A stretch of 64,000 bases of DNA, from the NCBI GenBank assembly GCA_949710005.1, contig OX453280.1:23116152-23180151 (forward strand). The letters run 5' to 3'. This document shows, piece after piece, positions 12,701 through 19,272 of the stretch (the first letter of the stretch is position 1; each line of letters opens with the position of its first letter). The position numbers and the translations under genes were made by a program. Below the pieces are notes generated by a model. That model did no database searches. It saw nothing but the letters and a program-made list of their open reading frames with translations, and was not told the DNA's origin. The DNA is from Ricordea florida (Eukaryota; Cnidaria; Anthozoa; Corallimorpharia; Ricordeidae).

Positions 12701-15700
12701 TGGCCAATCACAACAGTCACAAGCAATACAACGAACCAATAAGAACTCACGGAAAATGCACGTCGTCAGCATCAAGGGTGGGAAAACGTTCGCAACTTCG
12801 TCACTGTTGGTTTATTTCTGATCGGGTGAGACGGTTCTGTACAAATAAAAAGTTGCAAGTTTACATTTGACGGAGAATCGAAAACATTTATAGCAACCTG
12901 CTAGTTAAATTTGCCCTAGACCGATTAATCCTGCAGTTTATAAAAGGACCACGTTTCTGGTTCTGCATTCCTCCAACTGTAAAAATAATCCAAAAATATT
13001 GGTATAAAGTAATGACTTCGCAGCAATTGACATGACTGGATCAAAAACTGAAAAACTCTGAACTCGTAGTTCAGCATTTTTTGTCACTTTATTGCGCTAG
13101 GTCAACATAGAACATACTTATTTTTCTTGGACAATTCTGTCCAAGGGGGAAAGGCGCAATTAGGTTATCCCTATATGAAGAGCCAACCCAAAGGCCAGAC
13201 CACAACACCTGGGATTACTTGTCCTACTCTTTACGATCAGTGTGTGGGTTCTTTTAACGTCCCACTCAGTTATCATGAACAAGAGTTGTGAGACGGGACC
13301 TACGGTTTATTGTCCTTATCCGAAAAGACTAGAAAGTCTAACCATTTACAGCAATTTCTTCTCAGTTATTTAAGACCCTGAGAGTTGGTCCGGCCGGGGT
13401 TTTTAACCCGCGACTTCTCGCATGATAGTCCGGTGCTCTACCAACTGAGCTAACCGGTTGGCGGTTGTTGTAGCTATTTTATGTTTCATCATTTTATTAT
13501 TTTTTTTTTCAGGTGCTCAGTGCTTACGAAGAGGACAAAGACTTCCGCGGCGCTTTCTTTAATAAGTTTAGGTCAGTACATTGTACATTGTGGATTTAGT
13601 AAATTTGTTGTTAGGTCGATTTATTAACTTCGAATTGATAAGTACCTCAATTCTCATCATCTGTTTGCATAATAGTGTAAATAACATCGTAAGGAGAAGT
13701 CACATATTGGTCACTACTCGTAGTAATTAAGAGAGTAAACCATATGTCAGTCAATCATTGCCTCTTGAATACACATGTCAAGTTTCTAAGCACGCTATTG
13801 GATTGGAAAAGTGTCAAAAGAGCGACTTTCCGACTTTTCGACCTGTTAGAAGCACAAGTTAAAAATTTTAATTTCGCTCAATTTGTAATCGTTGATAACC
13901 CTAAATTAGTAATCAAACAAGCTGTAGTTAGTTTTACTAAACACGGCTTCCTTTCGTGGAAATTCGAGAAAACTCGTTTTGCCCGACTTGGGTTCAAAAA
14001 CTACTTCCGGTAAAACGGGATTTTCGTTAAATTTGATCGATTCGCGCTACGAACTGCGACCAGTTGCGAGACTTTGAGAAACGTGCGTATAAAGTATGAC
14101 CGATTCTAATCGTGGGCTGTAACTTAGAATTCCCTAAAATGACCCTCTGCGGGTTAATTAGACACTAATCTATCAGAAAATCAAAAGAAATCTTTGGGGA
14201 AACGGTTTTAGTAGTCCGTAGGACACGAAGTTTAAAATTGCGGTTTTTTCATTGTAAGTAATTGCTTATGAGCGAATTACTTATGAGCGAAATAGAAATT
14301 GTGAACTTGTGCCACGAAAGGTCGATTTTGGTTGTTATATTTACAGAAAGTCGCTAATGAGTGGAAAAAAGCAACTGATCCGTATCATTCGTGTTGTGGT
14401 TTGATGTTACAATACTAAGGGACCGTTAATTTTTTTACGAGGGAGGGAGGCTGGTGTGATTCTGAAAGTTCCATTTAAAAATCGCATGAACTCCCTTGAA
14501 GCACTAATTTTTTCAGATGACCCCCTCCAATTTCTTATACCACAGAGACTTGTTTATCGGAGAGCACAAATCAAAAGAACGAGAAGTCAATTTCAGATTA
14601 AAACATTATTACATTAAAGTCTTCCTAAAATATTTCACGTGATCCCCCTTTCCCTCATCTTTTTGGGATGGCCTCTCCTCAGAAGCAGTTTTTTTTTCAC
14701 GTGCCCCCACCCTCCTAAATCCCATCAGCACCCCCTCCCTTGCAAAAAATGAACGGTCTCTAAAGGTACTCCGGCAGTCTCGATTCAGTTATTTCACTAA
14801 CTTCGAGTATGCATTGAGAATCCAGTATCGAGCGTCGAAAATCCAGTTTCGAGTATCGAGAATCGAGTATCTAGTTATGGAGTATGGAGTATGGAATATC
14901 GAGTCTGATCAAGTATCGAGGATCCAGTATCGAATGACGAGTTACTCGAGAATATCAAAACTCAGGTGTCGGGTGTTGAGTATCGTTAATCGGGTATCAA
15001 TAATCGAGTTTAAAGTATCAAGAATCGGTAATCGAGAGTCGAGTATCGAGTAACGTGGAACCAATATGGAGTATCGATTATCGGGTGTCGAGAATCTCAT
15101 ATCGATCGTCGAGTATCGAGTACTGACAATCCTTCATTGAGCAGTTGAGTTTAGAGTATCGACAAACTAATAACCTTCAGAGTATTTTTTTTCTTTTCAG
15201 CTCATCAGAGGAGCCGGATGGCATTAAAGCGTACTTTACTCTGAGATTCAGAGCCTATGGAAAGTTCCTTGGCAGACTTATGGATGCTCTGGGCAAAGAG
15301 AACGTGACAGCAGCAGGTAAAAACAAATGTATCGTATTCTTTGACATGTTTTACATTTTCATGGCCATATGATAGGATTTTACCAGTAGCGGAAAGGTTA
15401 GGAACCTGTCTATTGAAAAACAGTTCTGCATGTAGAGTCGCCGCACCTCTTAGAATATATACCTCTTCGTCGGTTGCATAGCTTGTCAGCAAAATGTACC
15501 GTGAATACTGTACCAACAAAGAACTTCTGCTAAATGTCTTGATTATACACCTGTGTTTTGCAAGTAAGTCTGGGTTGACTTTTTAACACTACTTGTTAAA
15601 ATAGACATTCAAATTTTTGAAAACTGATTGTATCATATTCTAACAGGTTTAACTGGTTGACCAAGTGGGTTTTCATTTTTTAAATGTGTTCATTCTGGTT

Positions 15701-16296
15701 CTCCTTAAAACCAAGAAAAAAAAACCGTCCTACACGTTTGGTGCCTTCAAGTAGAAGTAGATAAACATTACTCTATATAGCTATGGGTAATGGGTTTCAA
15801 TTACAGGTTAGCATAAGTTTTGATTGTTTCTAAAGTTCTCCAGAATTGAGACGGGGTAAGGGTGGCTGAGAAATATTTAACGGGTGAGCGCAGCCAACGA
15901 GTAAAATATTTAAGAAGAGAAAGTTCATATCTCCAAGTGGCTATGTAATTTTCTCTTTACTGTATAAAATTAGGTAGTATTCCCAGTGGCAGCAAAATTG
16001 GACAAAAAACGCAATCCCGCGAGTGGAAATTGGTACAGCGGGGAAAAAATCAGGCCCGTGGGCCGTATCGTAAACAGCTGAACCGGTCAGGCACGGGTGA
16101 TTAGCCAATCAAATCCGAGGATTTAGGTTTCTGGACCTCTCAGATGCTTGAGAAAAAAATAAATATAGTAACTTCTCAGATATCCCTTTCATTGAGTTGC
16201 TATCACTCGGTATACCATTAAGGTTTATAATAATACAAATACCGTAGAGAAGACATGAACTTGACGAGCAGTGTGCTACCTAATGAAATACTGGTA

Positions 16297-16338
<42 letters not shown>

Positions 16339-16967
16339 CACTGCAACTGATGAAGGTCATTGACCGAAACGTCTATTTTTATTAAATTTTTAAACTTTTT
16401 TTAGATTTTTTACTGTATATATATATATTTTTTTTTTCGCTCGAAGTTGTCCGTCCTCGTTTTCCACAATTGCCTACAAATTTCATTACTCGAGGTTTGG
16501 ACTACGAATCCTTTTGGATCCTTCTGGCGTGTGGCATCCCTGTTGGCTCGAAGCATCATAACTTTTTATATATATATATATATATATATCTAGGTGTTTC
16601 TTAAAGAACGTAACCGCAAAATTCAAGGTAACTTTTTTGCCTAAGATCGGGCGATGCCCGGAATTGGGCCTAGCAGGCGTTTTTCGTTTGATGGGGGAGA
16701 ACGCTTGTGATGGTGACAACGAATTGTTCATACCCCGTTCTACCTTGCCATGTTGTCTTTATCGGACTGGTACTCTTGTTTTGTCGGGGGTAGGGTTAGG
16801 GAATTTTGGTTTTAAGGATTTCACATCTCAGTTGTTTCAGTGTGTGATCAGAGGTTGTGTATGGTACTTTATTTTGCATGTAAACCCTAGAGAGAGTTAG
16901 TGACGCTGCAGGGAGTTGGGGGGGGGGGGGAGGGAGGGGTGGGGTCGGCAGGGGATGGGGCAGGGAA

Positions 16968-17027
<60 letters not shown>

Positions 17028-17245
17028 AAATTGTAAAAGTTGATTAATCGTAAAACAGTGCTCAATACGTGAACGTAGAGCGAAGTAGTTGTTGCGGGGG
17101 AAAAAAACACACAAACAAACTACGGGTTTATCCCTACAAGCCTGTTTCGTGGTTGCCCACTCATCAGGGGATATGATGAGTGGGCAACCACGAAACAGGC
17201 TTGTAGGGATAAACCCGTAGTTTGTTTGTGTGTTTTTTTCCCCCG

Positions 17246-17292
<47 letters not shown>

Positions 17293-17888
17293 CAATTGTG
17301 GAAAACGAGGACGGACAACTTCGAGCGAAAAAAAAAAAAAAAAATATATATATACAGTAAAAAATCTAAAAAAAGTTTAAAAATTTAATAAAAATAGACG
17401 TTTCGGTCAATGACCTTCATCAGTTGCAGTGATGAATCTTATTTGTATTATATCCGATTATTTATTCATATTTGGTTTGCGTTTCTTGAGTTTTGTATCG
17501 CATTGTCATAGTTTCTCGCTTAGTAATCACCGATTGTTTATCATTGGTTAATTTTTTCATTTTCATGTGTTACCACGCCCTGTTATGTAATCATCTTTGT
17601 TATATTATGTCATCTTTTATACTGTAAACCTATTTAAGGACATTGTAATTTCTTATTCACTTGCACTGCAACTGATGAAGGTCATTGACCGAAACGTCTA
17701 TTTTTATTAAATTTTTAAACTTTTTTTAGATTTTTTACTGTATATATATATATATTTTTTTTTCGCTCGAAGTTGTCCGTCCTCGTTTTCCACAATTGCC
17801 TACAAATTTCATTACTCGAGGTTTGGACTACGAATCCTTTTGGATCCTTCTGGCGTGTGGCATCCCTGTTGGCTCGAAGCATCATAAC

Positions 17889-17939
<51 letters not shown>

Positions 17940-18722
17940 CTTGTTGTAAAATAGGCCACCGGTAAGTTGTTGAATAGACCAGTTAACGCCAAAAGGTTAA
18001 TGAACGTCTACCGTCTTCTGTGATATTTAGTCTTGATCCCAAGAACTGAAGAAGGAAACTTCTCATGGCGGCAGAAACGATGGCCAGCCTGATTATTTCA
18101 CCAGGCTGCGTTAACATGTTCAAAGCTGTTAGGTGTTACAATTGTTTGAACTCACTTTGCTCCAAATTGCTTGATCTAAATTCTCAGTTTTCCGGTTATT
18201 TAAAACAAACTGAGGTGGTCTTCAATGCAAGAATACACATGGTAAGCATTGTGTAATCAAGCAGAGCAAACATCCCAAAACAGGCTTTTTTTCTTTTTTC
18301 AAGGCTGCTATGTTTCTCCTTCTGCTGCATCTTCTTGTCCGAGTTCCTGTCCTGTAACTTGTGCTCCCTCCTGCCAACCATCTTGCTGCCAAGCCCAGAG
18401 TTCTGCTTCACCTCTTCCACAAGCATTCTCCCAACAAGCCCCTGCACCCATGTCACCTCCTCCTACCCTTCAGTCACAGCCATCTTCATACACACTTTAC
18501 CAACCAGCTGCCTTGCAATGGAATCTCCAGCCGTCCCAGACTCCCGCTGCCCCGGCCCAGTCACCGATGATGATGTGGCCTGGATCCCAATGCTCTACGC
18601 GTTGTTCCCCAAGCTGCGCGCCGTCGTGCTCGCCCTTGTGCTGTAATTATTTCAACTACAAGCGAAAGGCGGGAATTGCAATGCTTTTAAAGAAAGAAAA
18701 ACTTCGGGAAGAGAAAAAGTAA
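3661..18722 (+). CDS. Gene A: secreted levanase-type-domain / SEA / double-CRD protein (11 mapped exons plus a putative signal exon)
   Basis: Exons: putative signal exon 3661-3734, then 5130-5624, 6412-6570, 8145-8207, 9435-9476, 10203-10265, 10472-10528, 11530-11691, 12330-12436, 13513-13571, 15201-15316, 18304-18722. From 5130 onward the phases close exactly to the TAA, giving 580 residues after the signal region. Order: levanase-type beta-sandwich (residues 1-165), acidic Ser/Asp/Glu linker from several small exons, Lys/Asn/Ser-rich segment, SEA-like domain (about 349-441), CRD (453-470), Pro/Gln spacer, CRD (538-555) and a basic tail. The CRDs point to the nematocyst capsule, where this domain is known to form inter-protein disulfides. 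The 5' end is unresolved, since the putative signal exon has no ATG. Introns are phase 1 except the two inside the SEA domain (phases 0 and 2). Confidence 0.8.
3930..4201 (-). mobile_element. tRNA-derived SINE, family 1 (minus copy)
   Basis: Read on the minus strand it begins with a tRNA-like head (GGTTGGCGCAGTGGTGAGAG-type A box, altered B box). It continues with the body shared with copies at 24404-24740 and 61733-61980 and ends near AAAGTTCATT. It lies between the putative signal exon and the next exon of gene A. Confidence 0.7.
4641..4938. mobile_element. PIF/Harbinger-like MITE, copy 1
   Basis: Terminal inverted repeats GGGACGGACCATTA are flanked by TTA on both sides (4638-4640 and 4939-4941), the 3-bp TWA target duplication typical of PIF/Harbinger. 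The interior is a run of A/T-homopolymer blocks, each carrying a variant of TTCATGCA, plus a long G run. A second copy in the opposite orientation is at 32016-32300. Confidence 0.75.
5130..5624 (+). CDS. Gene A exon: levanase-type beta-sandwich (carbohydrate-binding-like) domain
   Basis: This 165-codon exon is bounded by CAG| and |GTAAGC, phase 1 on both sides, so it is a free-standing shuffled module. Diagnostic motifs in order are FDFEDG, GDWWIGTFEDR, PRGTLTSPKFLI, INFLLGGGCD, AELLIKGKVVR, RRWDVSPFINKTAHIRLVD and GHINFDDF. This is the beta-sandwich module found with glycoside hydrolase family 32 (levanases) and as a stand-alone domain in marine animals. No GH32 catalytic propeller is present, so binding rather than hydrolysis is likely. 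The usual GGWGHI is altered to SRRGHI. Confidence 0.8.
5640..6152 (+). mobile_element. Non-LTR retrotransposon (LINE) 3' remnant inside an intron of gene A
   Basis: The frame at 5688-5891 reads like the last part of a CR1/L2-type reverse transcriptase ORF (motifs ARTNYGKFNIRFFGAKVWN and FKNLLKELI, then a stop). About 240 bases of 3'UTR follow, ending in AATAAAGA and a (TTG)n tail near 6130-6148. It is 5'-truncated and begins just after the donor of the levanase-type exon. Confidence 0.7.
6160..6300 (+). repeat. Diverged copy of the repeat seen upstream of gene D
   Basis: Blocks such as ACTGTTCAGCAGCTTTC and GGTCATACTGCATGGTTTG recur in the tandem array at 59690-60720. This is a single, diverged copy inside gene A. 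Confidence 0.5.
6412..6570 (+). CDS. Gene A exon: acidic linker
   Basis: A 53-codon exon, phase 1 on both sides (CCACAG|GAGTCCC ... GGAACTG|GTAAGA). It is dominated by Asp, Glu and Asn (DDNDDDENDDVDAYTEDNND). Probably an extended, disordered, strongly negative spacer between the lectin-like domain and the rest. Confidence 0.75.
6748..6900. mobile_element. Partial MITE (5' half of the 41193-41450 family)
   Basis: Starts TTTAAAGCCTGGTTTTCACC and continues with GCAAGCATAAGGATCAGCAG, matching the terminal repeat of the full element at 41193-41450. The opposite end is missing. Confidence 0.5.
6961..7096. mobile_element. Hairpin MITE, family shared with 49512-49640
   Basis: The two halves are reverse complements (CCTTGGTTCAAATTTTATTT against ATTTGAACCAAGG) around TTCTGGTATGGTAATTTATG. 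The same palindrome is present at 49512-49640. Confidence 0.6.
7330..7915. repeat. Foldback repeat fragments
   Basis: Inverted pieces such as GAGATACGAAATTTC and GAAATTTCGTATCTC, plus ACTCGAAGxxAAAT blocks, are repeated in both orientations. They resemble broken copies of the palindromic element at 8608-8766. No coding content. Confidence 0.4.
8145..8207 (+). CDS. Gene A small exon 1 of the acidic series
   Basis: A 63-nt phase-1/phase-1 exon (TTACAG|AGGACGAA ... AAAGAAG|GTAGCT) encoding EDEYKAMNDSTGTQESSYTK. It shares the start E-D-E and the Ser/Thr/Gly pattern with the next three exons, suggesting tandem exon duplication. Confidence 0.65.
8608..8766. mobile_element. Palindromic MITE
   Basis: Nearly perfect inverted halves: TTACACGGTGGCGCGAAGAT on the left matches ATCTTCAAGCCGCCGTGTAA on the right, around GAACGAGCGCAGCGAGTGAG. 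Related fragments lie at 7330-7915, 15880-15965 and 32560-32600. Confidence 0.6.
9435..9476 (+). CDS. Gene A small exon 2 of the acidic series, with an altered donor
   Basis: A 42-nt exon (ATGCAG|AGGATGAA ... GAAAATG|GTATTA) encoding EDESSSTSNSEPEN. Aligned with 10203-10265, the bases after AATGGTATTA correspond to exon sequence there, and the site matching the downstream donor (CAAAG|GTAACC) reads GAAAG|TTGCAA here. The usual donor is therefore lost and the internal GTATTA, in the same phase, is the likely substitute. It may also be skipped; since 42 is a multiple of three the frame holds either way. Confidence 0.5.
9740..9850. repeat. Decayed tRNA-like SINE fragment
   Basis: TTTAGTTCACCTGGTAGAGC resembles a tRNA D-arm with an A box, and GATCGTGGGTTTAA a broken B box. 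Too diverged to fold. Confidence 0.3.
9973..10164. mobile_element. MITE with GTATAAATAC terminal repeats, copy 1
   Basis: The ends GTATAAATACACGGGTGATT and AATCACCTGAGTATTTATAC are inverted repeats. The interior (CATTTTGTTCGTCGAGGTGA and AACCAATCAGAGCGCGCGAT) is shared with copy 2 at 32865-33069. Confidence 0.65.
10203..10265 (+). CDS. Gene A small exon 3 of the acidic series
   Basis: A 63-nt phase-1/phase-1 exon (TTGCAG|ACGACGAA ... TCAAAG|GTAACC) encoding DDELSAISKTSGPENGITSV. It is the best-preserved member of the repeated exon set and shares GPE(N/V)GI with its neighbours. Confidence 0.7.
10472..10528 (+). CDS. Gene A small exon 4 of the acidic series
   Basis: A 57-nt phase-1/phase-1 exon (TAACAG|AAGGAAAA ... 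GCAAAAG|GTACTT) encoding EGKATSNLSGPEVGIKKAK. It is clearly related to the 9435 and 10203 exons (ATSNLSGPEVGI against STSNSEPENGI) but has become basic at its end. Confidence 0.7.
11085..11290. repeat. (CACT)n microsatellite
   Basis: Imperfect tandem CACT/CATT repeats over about 200 bases in an intron of gene A. Confidence 0.9.
11530..11691 (+). CDS. Gene A exon: linker before the SEA-like domain
   Basis: A 54-codon phase-1/phase-1 exon (TTCTTAG|GCAATC ... TGTCAT|GTAAGA). The peptide NLRKQVSRQGSLVGKGVPLF leads to a Ser/Asn-rich part and ends LRNLSC, whose Cys codon is split across the intron. Gene C has the same ending (STLSC) before its SEA-like domain, which confirms the homology. Confidence 0.75.
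11990..12130 (+). repeat. Decayed tRNA-derived SINE fragment
   Basis: GGGTTGCGGGTTCGACTCCC contains a good B box (GGTTCGACTCC); the A-box half is diverged. The body ends near TTTTCCCCTCTTAAGG. Confidence 0.4.
12330..12436 (+). CDS. Gene A SEA-like domain, exon 1 of 3
   Basis: Enters in phase 1 (TTATAG|GTAAAG), leaves in phase 0 (GTCAGG|GTAAGA). It encodes CKDYVTEIKTGKPWDNDFLF followed by ISNENYQATRREMEVR. The pattern W..xFxxxSxxYxxxxxxxExxV fits the first strand and helix of SEA domains. The matching exon in gene C (38952-39127) shares LSC..Y(L/V)...KTG. Confidence 0.7.
12437..13184. other. intron, nothing recognised
   Basis: Intron of gene A without recognisable repeats apart from A/T runs. 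Confidence 0.4.
13185..13458 (-). mobile_element. tRNA-derived SINE, family 2 (minus copy 1)
   Basis: On the minus strand it starts AACCGGTTAGCTCAGTTGGT (A box TAGCTCAGTTGG). Its body, with TTTTCGGATAAGGACAATAA, is shared with 33590-33973. The B box is damaged here (GGGTTAAAAACCCC). Confidence 0.7.
13513..13571 (+). CDS. Gene A SEA-like domain, exon 2 of 3
   Basis: A 59-nt exon, phase 0 to phase 2 (TTTCAG|GTGCTC ... TTTAG|GTCAGT), encoding VLSAYEEDKDFRGAFFNKF. Its length and phases equal those of the gene C exon 39494-39552. Confidence 0.7.
13572..14799. other. intron, nothing recognised
   Basis: Mostly unique-looking AT-rich intron of gene A. The 89-codon frame at 13744-14013 has no recognised domain and no splice context. 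At 14420-14760 there are diverged pieces with AACGGTCTC and CCCCCTCC that may be a decayed MITE. Confidence 0.35.
14800..15130. repeat. Degenerate minisatellite (TCGAGTAT-type)
   Basis: Many imperfect copies of ATCGAGTATCGAGAATC-like units over about 330 bases, ending shortly before the third SEA exon of gene A. Confidence 0.85.
15201..15316 (+). CDS. Gene A SEA-like domain, exon 3 of 3
   Basis: Phase 2 to phase 1 (TTTCAG|CTCATC ... GCAGCAG|GTAAAA). It encodes SSEEPDGIKAYFTLRFRAYG then KFLGRLMDALGKENVTAA. The alternating pattern GIKAYFTLRF is the typical C-terminal SEA strand. The autoproteolysis motif GSxxV of mucin-type SEA domains is not seen (SSEEPDGIKA), so self-cleavage is not expected. 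Gene C has SSSVFLILKF at the same place. Confidence 0.7.
15880..15965. repeat. Fragment of the palindromic MITE family
   Basis: GGTGAGCGCAGCCAACGAGT and TTCATATCTCCAAGTGGCTA match half of the element at 8608-8766. Confidence 0.45.
16301..16336. repeat. (TA)n microsatellite
   Basis: Pure TA dinucleotide run abutting a Penelope-like segment. Further TA runs lie at about 16567-16589, 16971-17018, 17252-17290 and 17892-17938, each at the edge of a repeated segment. Confidence 0.95.
16337..16590 (+). mobile_element. Penelope-like segment, copy 1 (hammerhead-like core)
   Basis: Begins GGCACTGCAACTGATGAAGG and contains CTGATGA, a GGTC-ATT-GACC hairpin and GAAAC, which is the order of a hammerhead core. 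It continues through a TA run and CGCTCGAAGTTGTCCGTCC to GGCTCGAAGCATCATAAC. Direct copy at 17664-17940, inverted partial copy at 17291-17432. Stem I pairing is not visible. Assignment to Penelope-like elements is an inference from the known association of such motifs. Confidence 0.5.
17085..17254. repeat. 170-bp palindrome containing the hammerhead motif
   Basis: GTAGTTGTTGCGGGGG on the left is mirrored by CCCCCGCAACAACTA on the right, with nearly perfect arms meeting near 17170. TA runs lie on both sides. The right arm repeats the ribozyme sequence without its 5' stem I strand. Confidence 0.85.
17129..17173 (-). ncRNA. Type I hammerhead ribozyme candidate
   Basis: Read on the minus strand: UAUCCC (stem I 5'), CUGAUGA, GUGG-GCAA-CCAC (stem II with tetraloop), GAA, ACA-GGCU-UGU (stem III), A, GGGAUA (stem I 3'). 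All conserved core bases are present. Stem I pairs 6 of 6 and stem II 4 of 4; stem III has 3 bp with a 4-nt loop, plus a possible extra G.U pair. The cleavage triplet is GUA, so the predicted cut is between the bases complementary to 17135 and 17134. The short stem III is typical of hammerheads described in Penelope-like elements and retrozymes. It lies antisense to gene A, in its last intron. Confidence 0.8.
17291..17432 (-). mobile_element. Penelope-like segment, copy 2 (inverted)
   Basis: Reverse complement of parts of 16337-16590. It carries GGCAATTGTGGAAAACGAGG and, at the far end, CAATGACCTTCATCAGTTGC. Confidence 0.5.
17664..17940 (+). mobile_element. Penelope-like segment, copy 3
   Basis: Direct repeat of 16337-16590, almost identical, beginning GCACTGCAACTGATGAAGG. 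The 230 bases before it (17433-17663) carry CACGCCCTGTTATGTAATC and CCTATTTAAGGACATTGTAA and may be more of the same element. Confidence 0.5.
18304..18722 (+). CDS. Gene A last exon: two minicollagen-type CRDs
   Basis: Acceptor TTTTTCAAG|GCTGCT, phase 1. The first CRD is CPSSCPVTCAPSCQPSCC and the second CSTRCSPSCAPSCSPLCC; both have the exact CxxxCxxxCxxxCxxxCC spacing. Between them lie 67 residues rich in Pro, Gln, Ser and Ala with no Gly-X-Y collagen repeats, so this is not a minicollagen. The C-terminal tail KRKAGIAMLLKKEKLREEKK is strongly basic. In known nematocyst proteins CRDs switch from intra- to intermolecular disulfides when the capsule wall hardens. Confidence 0.9.
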
Positions 18723-19272
18723 AACTCGTTGGTCACAAATACTTAAGGAACAGCCCCGTAGGAAATAGCTCGAGATTAATAATCTATTCTCAAAGAAAGG
18801 GGCTAGACACAATTGCCAAAGCCGTTCATGAAAGCGAACTGATGCCCCATCTCCGTTCGCTACCCAGGAGGACAGGTGTAAACGCCCGAGACGTTGTACC
18901 TGGTAGAAGTAGTAACAGGTGTCCCATATAAATAGGTGTGAAAAACACCAAACGGCTGACAACAAATACAGTGTAACATTACAATGTGATCTATAATCTT
19001 ATCTCCAAGGAGATTAAAAACAAATTAAAGTAAAAATGAAATCATTGTCTGCCTTTCTCTTTAAGATTTAGAGATAAAACGAGGCGGGAACAAAGAGGTA
19101 AAGGTTTGGATTTCAAAACCAAATTAGCATAGTGCTGGCAATAGCCTGGGGCTAAATATATCAAACATCTTTGTAAAGTAATTTAATAAGCATGGGAGGA
19201 AATATTTCTCGAATACAAGCAATTAGCTTAATTAAAATCTTGAGTACAACGCACATAGCTTCCCTGATGAAC
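18723..19272. other. 3' flank of gene A, nothing recognised
   Basis: No clear AATAAA was seen within a few hundred bases of the stop codon. ATTAAA variants occur near 19010-19030. No repeats were recognised. Confidence 0.35.

Noticed and set aside
16796-17318. Minus-strand frames rich in Tyr-Ile repeats
   Set aside because: Produced by the TA microsatellites; no protein-like composition elsewhere.
18304-18722. Classification of genes A, B and C as minicollagens
   Set aside because: CRDs are present but no Gly-X-Y collagen stretch exists in any exon.
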